Shown here: piece after piece, positions 14,644-22,838 of the stretch
How positions within the stretch are numbered: position 1 is the first letter of the stretch
How the letters are laid out: every line of letters starts with the position of its first letter
The notes under the pieces: model-generated
Database searches by the model: none
What the model was told of the DNA's origin: nothing
What the model saw: the letters and a program-made list of their open reading frames with translations, nothing else
Assembly: GCA_003105225.1 (NCBI GenBank)
Contig: PQAK01000036.1
Coordinates: forward strand, 6,805 to 31,736
Length of the DNA: 24,932 nucleotides
Source: Deltaproteobacteria bacterium
Lineage (GTDB): Bacteria; Desulfobacterota; Deferrimicrobia; Deferrimicrobiales; Deferrimicrobiaceae
Reading direction: 5' to 3'
Made by a program: the position numbers and the translations under genes

Positions 14644-15751
14644 TCTCCTCGACCGGAACGTCCGGTCGGTGATGGTCTTCAAGCAGCGGCATGTCGGGGA
14701 CGTCCTCCTGGCCACCCCGGTCTTCCGCGCGTTGCGCGCCGCATTCCCCTCCGCGCGGATCGCCGCGGCGGTGAACGAGGGGACGCAGGAGATGCTGGCC
14801 GGCAACCCGGATATCGACCGGATCGTGATCTTCCGCCGTTCGGAACGGGACCGGGGGGGGATGGCGCGCCTCCGGGAAGAGGCCCGGTTTCTTTCGGAGG
14901 TCCGGTCCTGCCGCCCCGACCTGGCCGTCCAGTTGACGGAAGGGGACCGGGGAGCGATCCTTTCCCTGCTGTCCGGCGCGGCGTACCGGGTCGGCGCCGC
15001 CGCCGCACGTCCCGGCCTCTCCGGGAAACAGCGGTTCTTTACCCACCTGGGTCCGATGCCGCCCCCGTACCGGCACGCCGTTCTCCGGGACCTCGATGTC
15101 CTGGCTGCCGCCGGCATCCCCCACGCGGATCTCTCCCTGCGGTTCGTGTTTTCCCCGCGGGACCGGGAGCAGGCGATGCTCAAGGCGAAAGGGGGGGGTC
15201 TCCCGGAAAACGCGGACGTGGCGGTCATCCAGCCCACCTCCCGGTGGACGTTCAAGTGCTGGACCGACGAGGGGATGGCCGGGGTCGTTGCGTTCCTCGC
15301 CGGCAAGGGGATCGTCCCGGTGGTGACATCGGGGCCTGCTCCCGAGGAGGCGGAGATGGCGGCGAGGATCCTGAAGATGTCGGGGACCGCGGGCGTCCTG
15401 CTTGCGGGATCCCTCTCTCTCAAGGAACTGGGCGCCCTGATCGCCGCAGCCCGCCTCTTCGTGGGGGTCGACTCGGCGCCGATGCATATCGCGGCGGCGG
15501 TGGGGACGCCGACCGTCGCCCTGTTCGGACCGACCGGGGCCTACAACTGGGCTCCCTGGGAGGGGATCGATTGGGGGTACGCCGCGGACCGTCCGGCGGG
15601 GACGCGTCATGTCGGCCGCCATGTCGTCGTGCAGAAGGAATGGGAATGCATCCGGCGCGCAAAAGACCGGGGGAGACGGAACGCCGGCATGGAGGAGATC
15701 ACCCTGGAAGAAGTGGCGGACGCCGTGAACCGGACGCTCGCGAAGGAGTAG
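14633..15751 (+). CDS. waaQ: Third heptosyltransferase-family protein, WaaQ-like
   Basis: This 372-residue GT9 protein is the third of its family in the cluster. VMVFKQRHVGDVLLATPVFRAL (about 13-34) is the N-terminal GT9 motif in its WaaQ form. QPTSRWTFKCWTDEGM supplies the donor site typical of heptosyltransferase III. VDSAPMHIAAAVGTPTVALFGPTG is the C-terminal motif. WaaQ adds a side-branch heptose to heptose II; other GT9 roles are possible. It overlaps the preceding gene by 11 bases. Two runs of eight Gs lie inside the frame (14853-14860 and 15191-15198). Confidence 0.88.
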   Translation: MGDSLLDRNVRSVMVFKQRHVGDVLLATPVFRALRAAFPSARIAAAVNEGTQEMLAGNPDIDRIVIFRRSERDRGGMARLREEARFLSEVRSCRPDLAVQLTEGDRGAILSLLSGAAYRVGAAAARPGLSGKQRFFTHLGPMPPPYRHAVLRDLDVLAAAGIPHADLSLRFVFSPRDREQAMLKAKGGGLPENADVAVIQPTSRWTFKCWTDEGMAGVVAFLAGKGIVPVVTSGPAPEEAEMAARILKMSGTAGVLLAGSLSLKELGALIAAARLFVGVDSAPMHIAAAVGTPTVALFGPTGAYNWAPWEGIDWGYAADRPAGTRHVGRHVVVQKEWECIRRAKDRGRRNAGMEEITLEEVADAVNRTLAKE

Positions 15752-15906
15752 CCCCGGGAAACCATGGTATCCTGGGAAGGGTCCATGTACCGGGAATCGG
15801 GAACGGGATCCGGCATCCCCGGAAGCGGGAATATTTTCAAAGGCGGTCCGCGGCATTGACGGAACCATCCCGGTATTCCCCATTCACCATCGGCGGCATC
15901 ACGAGG

Positions 15907-16833
15907 ATGCCGTACCCTTCGAGCCTCCTCGTCGACGTGCACTCGTTCTGCAACGCCGCCTGCCGGACGTGCCCCTACAGGATGCTGCAGCAGTCCCTGC
16001 CCATGGGATACATGGACGAGCCTCTCTTCCGCAAGATCATCGATGAGTTCTCCCGCATCAAGAAGGACCACGATGTCCGGGGGCACGTGATCTTCTGCTA
16101 CATGGGAGAACCGTTCGTCGACCCGAACGTGATCGGGAAGATCTCGTACGTCCTGGAATCCGGACTCGTCCTCGTGCTGCAGACCAATGCCTACCTTCTG
16201 ACGCCCGAGAGAGTCGACCGGCTGATCGAGACCGGATTCCGCGGGGAAATCTACGTGAGCTGCCACGGCATCACCCCCCGGGTTTACCGGAAGGTCATGG
16301 GGATGGAGATCGGTCCGGTGCTGCGGAACGTGGAGTACCTGATCGGGCGCTATCCGAGGAACCTGGTGCAGATCCGCGCCATCCCCCACGAATGGCCTAT
16401 CGGAGAGGCGCTCCGGGTGAAGCGGTACTGGAAGCGGAAGGGGGTGCGGTTGAAGCTTTTCCTTCCGAACTCCCGCACCGGACTGCTCCCGGACCTGCGC
16501 AGGTGGTCGTGGAAGTACCCGGGAAACCGGCTCCGGGGATGCCGGAAAAACCTGCCGATCCGGGACATGGTGGTCGCCTACAACGGCGATGTGGTGCTGT
16601 GTTGCGAGGACATGGCCCGCAAGGTGGTGCTGGGAAACGTGCGGGAGCGTTCCCTGGTGGAGGTCTGGAACTCGGAGAGGGCGAAAGAGGTCCTGGAGAT
16701 GATCTACCTGGGAAAACCGAGCGGACACGATTTCATCTGCAAGACGTGCGAGTTCGGGGGAAGCACCCTTTCGAGGCGACTGGTCAAGAATCTCGACAAC
16801 ACCCTCCACAGGATCTGGAAGTGCACGCTCTAG
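15907..16833 (+). CDS. Radical SAM protein with SPASM-like C-terminal domain
   Basis: The 308-residue protein has the radical SAM iron-sulfur motif CxxxCxxC at Cys15, Cys19 and Cys22 (FCNAACRTCPY). A GEP-type second motif is seen in CYMGEPF (64-70). A C-terminal cysteine set at 212, 232, 233, 278 and 281, with NGDVVLCCEDMARKVVLGNV, is typical of SPASM domains that hold auxiliary clusters. The substrate is unknown; no precursor peptide lies nearby, and the LPS genes on both sides suggest modification of a sugar or lipid. The start is uncertain: ATG 15907 is given, while TTG 15856, with AGGCGG 9 bases upstream, would add 17 residues. The 155-base gap before it holds nothing I recognise. Confidence 0.85.
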   Translation: MPYPSSLLVDVHSFCNAACRTCPYRMLQQSLPMGYMDEPLFRKIIDEFSRIKKDHDVRGHVIFCYMGEPFVDPNVIGKISYVLESGLVLVLQTNAYLLTPERVDRLIETGFRGEIYVSCHGITPRVYRKVMGMEIGPVLRNVEYLIGRYPRNLVQIRAIPHEWPIGEALRVKRYWKRKGVRLKLFLPNSRTGLLPDLRRWSWKYPGNRLRGCRKNLPIRDMVVAYNGDVVLCCEDMARKVVLGNVRERSLVEVWNSERAKEVLEMIYLGKPSGHDFICKTCEFGGSTLSRRLVKNLDNTLHRIWKCTL

Positions 16834-16877
16834 GTTCCCCGTGAGGGATCCCATTCTATCGGGCGGGAAGGGGTAGG

Positions 16878-18014
16878 ATGTGGTCCATCGTCCACACCGA
16901 GTGGTCGGACGGGTTCGGCGGACAGGAGCACCGGATCCTGCTGGAGTGCCGGGAGATGCTGCGGCGGGGGCATCGGGTCCGGATCGCCTGCCGACCGGAG
17001 GCGGCGCTGTTCCCGAAGGCGCGGGAGGCGGGGATCCCGGCGACACCGGTGGCGATCCGATCCTCCGCCGATCTCTCGTCGATCCGGGCGCTCTTCTCCC
17101 TCTTCCGCCGGGAGAGGGTGCAGATCGTTAACACCCACAGCGGGAAGGACTCCTGGGTGGCATCGGCCGCCGCGAAGATCGCGGGGGCGCCCCTGCTGAT
17201 CCGGACCCGGCACATCTCCGTCCCGATCCGCAGGCACGCCTTCAACCTGGTCTATCGGTGGCCGGACGGTTACATCACCACCGGGGAGATGATCCGGGAG
17301 CACCTCCTCGCGGAGGGAATCCCGGCCGACCGGGTCGTCTCCATCCCGACCGGCGTCGACCCGGAGAGGTTCTCGCCGGCGGTCGACGGAACCGGGATCC
17401 GGAAGGAGTTCGGCATGGCGCAGGGCGCTTTCGTCGTCTCGATGGTCGGGGTGCTGCGCAGCTGGAAGCGGCACGACCTCTTCCTGGAAGCGGTCCGTCT
17501 TCTCAAGGGACGGGGGATCCCCGTGCGCGCACTCGTGGCGGGGGAGGGGCCACAGCGGGAGAAGGTCGCCGCGGCGATCCGGCAACAGGGCCTGTCGGAT
17601 ACGGTCACGATGACGGGGTATCGGGAGGATGTTCCGGAGATCCTCGCCGCCTCGGACGCGATCGTGCTGCCCTCCGACCGGTTCGAAGGAGTCCCCCAGG
17701 TGATCCTCCAGGCGCTGGCGATGGGCAGGCCGGTGATCGCCTCTCCCATCGGAGGGATCCCGGAGGTGGTGCACGCGGAGAAAACCGGGCTTCTCTGCGC
17801 GACCGGGGACGCGGCCGCCTTTGCCGGGGCGCTGGCGCGGTTGGCCGGAGACGCCGCGCTCGGGGGACGGTTGGGGCGGGACGGGCGGGACCTGGTGCTC
17901 GCCCGGTACACGATCGCCGCGATGTGCGAACGGACGGAGACCTTCTACTCCCGGATCGCTTCGTCGAAGGGGATCCGCGAGCGGACTCCGGCAGAAAGCC
18001 GGCCGGGACCTTGA
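16878..18014 (+). CDS. GT4 glycosyltransferase A
   Basis: The 378-residue protein has the two Rossmann domains of GT-B family 4 enzymes. The N-terminal glycine-rich acceptor loop is in GFGGQEHRILLECREML (12-28). The donor half has IPTGVDPERFSP, the SWKRHDLFLEA segment and EGVPQVILQALAMGRPVIA. In that last motif the usual second Glu of EX7E is Gln, as in a common WaaG-like subgroup. It acts in the cytoplasm, probably on a lipid-linked core or O-chain. The ATG at 16878 is preceded by a GGGAAGGGGTAGG purine run. Donor sugar unknown. Confidence 0.88.
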   Translation: MWSIVHTEWSDGFGGQEHRILLECREMLRRGHRVRIACRPEAALFPKAREAGIPATPVAIRSSADLSSIRALFSLFRRERVQIVNTHSGKDSWVASAAAKIAGAPLLIRTRHISVPIRRHAFNLVYRWPDGYITTGEMIREHLLAEGIPADRVVSIPTGVDPERFSPAVDGTGIRKEFGMAQGAFVVSMVGVLRSWKRHDLFLEAVRLLKGRGIPVRALVAGEGPQREKVAAAIRQQGLSDTVTMTGYREDVPEILAASDAIVLPSDRFEGVPQVILQALAMGRPVIASPIGGIPEVVHAEKTGLLCATGDAAAFAGALARLAGDAALGGRLGRDGRDLVLARYTIAAMCERTETFYSRIASSKGIRERTPAESRPGP

Positions 18015-18697
18015 AGGGGAAGATCCCGGATATCCCCGCGGAGGTGCTCTCCGCGCAGCGAGGCTTCCAGACCTCGCAGCAATGGCACCGGTTCGCGTTC
18101 GAGCTCCTTCCGGCTCCCTTCGGGAACGGCGCGCTTCTCGACGTGGGATGCGGGGGGGGAGGGGTTTCGGCAAGGGCTTCCGCCGCGGGGTGGAAGGTCA
18201 CCGGCATCGACATCTCCCCGGGAAACGTGGAGTCGCTGCGCGCGCTCGGGATGGATGCGCTGGCGGTGGATCTCAACGGGGACTTCCCGTTCGGGGATGG
18301 ATCGTTCGGTTGCGTCACGTTCATCGAGGTTGCCGAGCATCTCGTCCGGGCGGAGCATGCCTTTTCCGAGATCGCCCGCGTGCTGGCTCCCGGCGGGAAA
18401 GTCCTGTTCACGACGCCGAACAACGCCGCTTACCGGAGGCGGTTGAAGGCGCTGAAGGGAAGGGCGCCGGATGACGAGGGATATCATTTCCGGTTCTGGG
18501 TGAAACGGCAGCTCGAAGCCAAGTGGAAGGAAGCGGGCATGCGGGTGGAGGCCACCAACAGTTACGGGTATTACCCGTTCGTCGACACGCTCACTCTCTA
18601 CAAGGTCCGGACGGGAGGGAGGCGGGTCTACCGGATCGGGGAACGTCACGAGGCATGGTTCGCCGACCGTTTCGTCTGGTTGCTGGCGAAACCGTAG
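18011..18697 (+). CDS. Class I SAM-dependent methyltransferase
   Basis: The 228-residue protein contains the SAM-binding motif LLDVGCGGGGVSARA (near 42-56), the acidic VTGIDIS after beta-2, and FIEVAEHL, which fits a class I small-molecule methyltransferase. It probably methylates a sugar or a lipid head group of the surface glycan. The start TTG at 18011 overlaps the previous stop as TTGA. GTG at 18044 is a less likely alternative. A run of eight Gs (18152-18159) encodes the glycine loop. The acceptor cannot be determined from sequence. Confidence 0.83.
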   Translation: MKGKIPDIPAEVLSAQRGFQTSQQWHRFAFELLPAPFGNGALLDVGCGGGGVSARASAAGWKVTGIDISPGNVESLRALGMDALAVDLNGDFPFGDGSFGCVTFIEVAEHLVRAEHAFSEIARVLAPGGKVLFTTPNNAAYRRRLKALKGRAPDDEGYHFRFWVKRQLEAKWKEAGMRVEATNSYGYYPFVDTLTLYKVRTGGRRVYRIGERHEAWFADRFVWLLAKP

Positions 18698-18728
18698 GCG
18701 GAGAGAATTCCGGAAGACCGGGGGGATC

Positions 18729-19946
18729 GTGGGGGTCGTCATATCCTGTTTTTCCCGAATCGGCGGGACCGGCATGGCCAATGTCCTTTTCCATACCGCG
18801 CGGGCCGCCTACCGGGGGGGTGTGCTCGACGCGGTCCTCTGCTACGGGAACCGGCAGACGGAGATTCCCTCCCGGTGCATCCGGCCGATCCGCTTCCAGC
18901 CGGTGAAGGTCTTGTCGTTCCTCAAGTCCCGCTACTATTACACCTTGAAGCGAATGACCCTGGACCGGCGCGGGGTCTCCTACCTGCGCAGGCGGGGATG
19001 CAACCTCTTCCACGGGTGGACGACGGAATGCATCCGGTCGCTGGAGGAGGCGAAGCGGATCGGGGCGAAAACGATCGTGGAGAGGCCGGCGCCCCATCCC
19101 CGAACCGCATGGCGGCTCCTCACGGAAGAATACGAGCGGTGGGGGGTCCCCTTTCCCAGGGATGGCGGGAGCCGCTGGCTGCGGAACATCGACTGGAGAT
19201 ACCGGGACGAGGTGATCGCGCCCAGGGAGTTCGACCTGGCCGACCGGATCGTGGTCCAGTCCGAGTTCGGAGTCCGTTCTTTCCTGGAACAGGGGGTTCC
19301 CTCCGATAAGCTGGTGCTCCTGCCGAGGGCGGTGGAACCGGGGGAATATTCCCTCCGGCCCCCGAGCGCGAAAGGCCTCTTCCGCGTCCTGTTCGTCGGA
19401 ACGGTCTGTCTGCGGAAAGGATTCCTGGATCTGCTGCATGCCTGGGCCGGGCTGGATCTTCCGGACGGGGAGCTCCGGGTCGTGGGGGAGATCCACGAGG
19501 AAATCGTACCGTTCCTGGAACCGTACAGGGACCGGTCCTCCATCCGGTTCCTCGGACACCGAAAGGAAGGGGTGGCCCGCCTGTATTCCGATTCCTCGGT
19601 ATTCGTCCTCCCGAGCATCACGGAAGGAAGCGCCAAGTCGACCTACGAGGCGATGGCCGCCGGACTGCCCGTGATCACCACCCTGAACGCGGGATCCGTG
19701 GTGCGGGATCAAACCGACGGCTTTATCGTTCCGATCCGGGATCCCGATGCCATTCGGGAAAAACTGTTGTATCTTTACCGGAATCGGAAAACGGCGGGCG
19801 AAATGGGGGAATCCGGGCGGGCGCGGGTGGCCTCCTTCTCGTGGGAAACGTTCGAGAACCGGGTGATCGAGCTGCATTCCGGGCTCCTCGGCGGGCCGGC
19901 CGAGGCGGGAAAAGGTGGCCAGGTCCCCCGAACGGAACTATCCTAG
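18729..19946 (+). CDS. GT4 glycosyltransferase B
   Basis: The 405-residue protein is a GT-B enzyme. The N-terminal half is divergent (SRIGGTGMANVLFHTARAA). The donor half is clear: VLFVGTVCLRKGFLDLLHAW, then SSVFVLPSITEGSAKSTYEAMAAGLPVI with an intact EX7E motif, and DGFIVPIRDPDAI. The sugar and linkage are unknown. Translation starts at GTG 18729, 31 bases after the methyltransferase stop. The last 15 residues or so are low in structure. Confidence 0.85.
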   Translation: MGVVISCFSRIGGTGMANVLFHTARAAYRGGVLDAVLCYGNRQTEIPSRCIRPIRFQPVKVLSFLKSRYYYTLKRMTLDRRGVSYLRRRGCNLFHGWTTECIRSLEEAKRIGAKTIVERPAPHPRTAWRLLTEEYERWGVPFPRDGGSRWLRNIDWRYRDEVIAPREFDLADRIVVQSEFGVRSFLEQGVPSDKLVLLPRAVEPGEYSLRPPSAKGLFRVLFVGTVCLRKGFLDLLHAWAGLDLPDGELRVVGEIHEEIVPFLEPYRDRSSIRFLGHRKEGVARLYSDSSVFVLPSITEGSAKSTYEAMAAGLPVITTLNAGSVVRDQTDGFIVPIRDPDAIREKLLYLYRNRKTAGEMGESGRARVASFSWETFENRVIELHSGLLGGPAEAGKGGQVPRTELS

Positions 19947-19993
19947 GGGAGACATGAAGAAGCGATCCTCATCGTGGGCCGGGACCGGCTGAC

Positions 19994-20533
19994 ATGCGCG
20001 ACCGGCTGCTTCCATTCTTCGCCTGGACCCTGTCGACCCGCCGCCTGCATCGTCTCCTCTTCCTTCCCAACTCGAACCGGTTCCTGGTGGCCTTGCTGCG
20101 CCATTTCGGAGCCCGGGTGGGAAGCGGCTCCCGCGTCTATCCTCCCATCCTGTTGATCAACGCGGGGAAGGATTTCTCCAACCTGTCGATCGGGGAGAAC
20201 GTCTACCTCGGGCACGGGGCCACCCTGGACCTGAAGGCCCCCGTTACCATCGGGGATGACGTCACGATCGCGAGCCACATCACGATTTCCACCCACGTCA
20301 ACGTGGGGAATATTCCCCTCCAGGAGCATTTCCCCTCCCGGAGCGAGAGGATCCGCATCCACCGGAACGTCTATATCGGGTCGAACGTGGTGGTGCTGGC
20401 GGGAGTTTCGGTGGGGGAGGGAAGCGTGGTCGGAGCGGGAGCGGTGGTCGTGAAAGACGTCGATCCCGGTACGGTGGTGGCCGGTGTCCCGGCGCGTCCC
20501 ATTCGGAAAGTCGATCCGTCCCGGGAACCATGA
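19994..20533 (+). CDS. Hexapeptide-repeat acyltransferase, WbbJ/Maa type
   Basis: The 179-residue protein has a basic, hydrophobic N-terminus followed by left-handed beta-helix hexapeptide repeats, such as IGENVYLGHGATLDL, VTIGDDVTIASHITIS, VYIGSNVVVLAGVSVGEGSVVGAGAVVVKDV. It ends in the family motif AGVPARPIRKV. It would O- or N-acetylate a sugar of the surface polysaccharide using acetyl-CoA. His residues in GHGA and STHV are candidate catalytic bases. The ATG at 19994 is used; its stop overlaps the next ATG as ATGA. Substrate unknown. Confidence 0.87.
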   Translation: MRDRLLPFFAWTLSTRRLHRLLFLPNSNRFLVALLRHFGARVGSGSRVYPPILLINAGKDFSNLSIGENVYLGHGATLDLKAPVTIGDDVTIASHITISTHVNVGNIPLQEHFPSRSERIRIHRNVYIGSNVVVLAGVSVGEGSVVGAGAVVVKDVDPGTVVAGVPARPIRKVDPSREP

Positions 20534-21684
20534 TCCGAACGGTCGCGCACGCCGTCAATCCCTTCCTTCCGAACTCGGGCAGCTGGATCTATCACCAGAT
20601 CGTGTTCCTTTCCGCGTTTCGTCCGATCGTTCTGACGAAGCGGACGGAAAACCTGCACCAGTTCCCGTTTTCTCCGGTGTACAGCATCTACGGGCTTCCC
20701 CTTGCCAGGCGAACCATGGAAAAAGCGTTCTCGCGGATGACCGGAAAACCGTTCCCGCTGCACCGGTCTGCCGTGCGCCGGGAGAAGGTTTCCCTGCTTC
20801 ACTCCCATTTTTCGGATATGGCGATCCGGAATATCCCGCTTGCCGCGGAAATGGGGATTCCCCATGTTTCCTCCTTCTACGGTTCGGATATCTGGGGCAG
20901 GGAACACGATCCCGCCTTTCGGGAAGACTTCCACCATCTTTGCGGAAGCGCCTCCCTGTTCCTGGTGGAGGGGCCGGAGATGGGGAAAAAGGTGGTGGCC
21001 CTGGGAGCGCCCGGCGAGAGGGTACGGGTGCTTCGCATCGGGATCGACATCGGGAAAATCCCCTTTCTCCCTCGCCGTCCCCCTCCCGACGGAAAGGTCG
21101 TGATCCTGATGGCCGGGCGGCCGGTCGAAAAGAAAGGTTTCCGGTACGGGCTCCAGGCCTTCGAGCGAATCGCCGGGGAATTTCCGCGCAGCGAGCTTCT
21201 CCTGATCATCGGGGGGAGGGGGAAACGGGAAAACGAGGTCGTTCGGAGGATGAAGCGCTTCATCACGGAGAAAGGAATCGAATCCCGGGTCACGTGGTCG
21301 GGCACTCTTTCGTATCAGGACTATCTCGATCGAATCCGATCGGCCCACATTTTCCTGCAGCCGAGCATCCACGCGGAAGACGGGGACGCCGAGGGGGGGG
21401 CTCCCGTTACGCTCACGGAGCTCTCCGCTTCCGGCATGCCGATCGTGGCGACGCGGCATTGCGATATCCCGGAGGTGGTTCTCGAAGGGAAGAGCGGGCT
21501 CCTTGCGGAGGAAAGGGACGTCGACGGGCTGGCGGAGAAGCTGGCTTCGCTGGTCGCCTCCCCGGAGGCATGGATCCCGATGGGGGAGGCCGGCCGCTCG
21601 CACATCGAACGATGTTTCGATATCCGGAAACAGGTGAAGGAACTGGAACGCATCTACACGGATCTCCTGGGCGGGAACGGATGA
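20530..21684 (+). CDS. GT4 glycosyltransferase C (WcaL/AmsK-like subgroup)
   Basis: The 384-residue GT-B protein begins at the ATG that overlaps the acyltransferase stop. The acceptor half has HSHFSDMAIRNIPLA and SFYGSDIWGRE. The donor half has MAGRPVEKKGFRYGLQAFE, then EGGAPVTLTELSASGMPIVATRHCDIPEVV, a pattern I recall from colanic-acid/amylovoran-type transferases. It is cytoplasmic. A run of eight Gs (21393-21400) lies in the EGG codons. The donor sugar is unknown. Confidence 0.87.
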   Translation: MIRTVAHAVNPFLPNSGSWIYHQIVFLSAFRPIVLTKRTENLHQFPFSPVYSIYGLPLARRTMEKAFSRMTGKPFPLHRSAVRREKVSLLHSHFSDMAIRNIPLAAEMGIPHVSSFYGSDIWGREHDPAFREDFHHLCGSASLFLVEGPEMGKKVVALGAPGERVRVLRIGIDIGKIPFLPRRPPPDGKVVILMAGRPVEKKGFRYGLQAFERIAGEFPRSELLLIIGGRGKRENEVVRRMKRFITEKGIESRVTWSGTLSYQDYLDRIRSAHIFLQPSIHAEDGDAEGGAPVTLTELSASGMPIVATRHCDIPEVVLEGKSGLLAEERDVDGLAEKLASLVASPEAWIPMGEAGRSHIERCFDIRKQVKELERIYTDLLGGNG

Positions 21685-22838
21685 AGATCGCCCTCGTCCG
21701 GTACCGGTACTCCCCTCACGGAGGAGCGGAGCGGTATCTCGACATGCTGGCGGCCGGCTTGCAGGCATCGGGCGCCCAGGTCCGGCTGCTCTCCTCCTCC
21801 TGGAAAGGAGGTGGAGCCGCGCGGTTCCCGTGGGAGGAACTTTCCGTCCCGCATCGTCCGGTATCCGTTCGCCTGTGGCGGTTCGCCCGGGCGGTCCGGT
21901 CGTGGGCCGGAACGCATCCGGACTGGCTCCTGTTTTCCCTCGAACGGATCCCGGGCGCGGAGGTCTACCGGGCGGGAGACGGTTGCCATGCGGAGTGGCT
22001 GATCCGGAAGAGGGTGCTCCGACCGTTGTCCTGGAGGTTCGATTTCCTTCGTCCGCTCAACCGGTCCTACCTATCGCTGGAGCGGGGGATGTTCCGGTCC
22101 CCGTCCCTGCGGGCCGTGGTCGCGAACTCGGAGCGCGGGAAGGAGGAGATCGCCAGGCACTACGGGGTGCCCCGCGCGCGGATCACCGTCGTATACAACG
22201 GGGTGGATCTCTCCCGGTTTCCGGAGGGGCGGAAGGCGGAGGCCCGGCGCATCCTGCGGGACCGCTATGCCCTTCCGGCGGGGGTTCCCGTTTTCCTCCA
22301 TGTCGGTTCCGGCTTCGCCCGCAAGGGGGTGGGCGCCCTGGTCCGGGCGGCGGCCCGGCTCGCAGGGAAGGGATGTTCGTTCCGGGTGATCGTCGCCGGA
22401 AAGGGAGACCCGGGCCCTTATCGCGAGATGGCGGGGGAGGCGCGTGACCGGGTGCTCTTTACGGGCCCGATCCGGGAACCGGAGGATCATTTCCTGGGGG
22501 CGGACGCATTCGTATTCCCCACGGTGTACGAGCCTTTCAGCAACGCCTGCCTGGAGGCGATGGCCGCCGGGATTCCGGTCGTCACGACCCGCGTGAACGG
22601 CGTTTCCGAGCTCCTCCGCGACGGGGAATCCGGATTCCTCCTGGAGGATCCGATGGACGATGCGGCGCTGGCCGGCCGGATGGAGGCGCTCTTTTCGGAA
22701 GAAACCCGGAGCCGGTTGGGACGGGAGGCGAGGAAGGCCGCGGAATCGCTGCCGGCGGAGCGGAACACCCGGGAGACGTTGCAGGTACTCGCGCGCGTCT
22801 GGAAGGAACGCGCCGGGGAGGGCCCGGAAAGGGCGTGA
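21681..22838 (+). CDS. GT4 glycosyltransferase D, WaaG-like
   Basis: The 385-residue protein starts MKIALVRYRYSPHGGAERYLDMLAAGL, close to the WaaG N-terminus, where the GGAER loop contacts the acceptor. The middle contains VVANSERGKEEIARHYG and VYNGVDLSRF. The donor side shows FLHVGSGFARKGV, then FVFPTVYEPFSNACLEAMAAGIPVV with an intact EX7E. WaaG adds the first outer-core glucose to heptose II, so this may be the core glucosyltransferase. The start overlaps the previous stop as ATGA (21681-21684). It ends the cluster, directly abutting the convergent crotonase gene. Confidence 0.87.
   Translation: MKIALVRYRYSPHGGAERYLDMLAAGLQASGAQVRLLSSSWKGGGAARFPWEELSVPHRPVSVRLWRFARAVRSWAGTHPDWLLFSLERIPGAEVYRAGDGCHAEWLIRKRVLRPLSWRFDFLRPLNRSYLSLERGMFRSPSLRAVVANSERGKEEIARHYGVPRARITVVYNGVDLSRFPEGRKAEARRILRDRYALPAGVPVFLHVGSGFARKGVGALVRAAARLAGKGCSFRVIVAGKGDPGPYREMAGEARDRVLFTGPIREPEDHFLGADAFVFPTVYEPFSNACLEAMAAGIPVVTTRVNGVSELLRDGESGFLLEDPMDDAALAGRMEALFSEETRSRLGREARKAAESLPAERNTRETLQVLARVWKERAGEGPERA

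Noticed and set aside
13498..15423. A 641-codon minus-strand open frame across waaC, GT2 and waaQ
   Set aside because: Opposite three genes with clear family motifs; translation is Arg/Ser/Pro-rich and motif-free.
20484..21680. A long upstream extension of the last glycosyltransferase frame, giving a 784-residue protein
   Set aside because: The extra part overlaps glycosyltransferase C in another frame and reads as low-complexity shadow sequence. The true start is the ATG at 21681, overlapping the preceding stop and giving a standard WaaG-like N-terminus.
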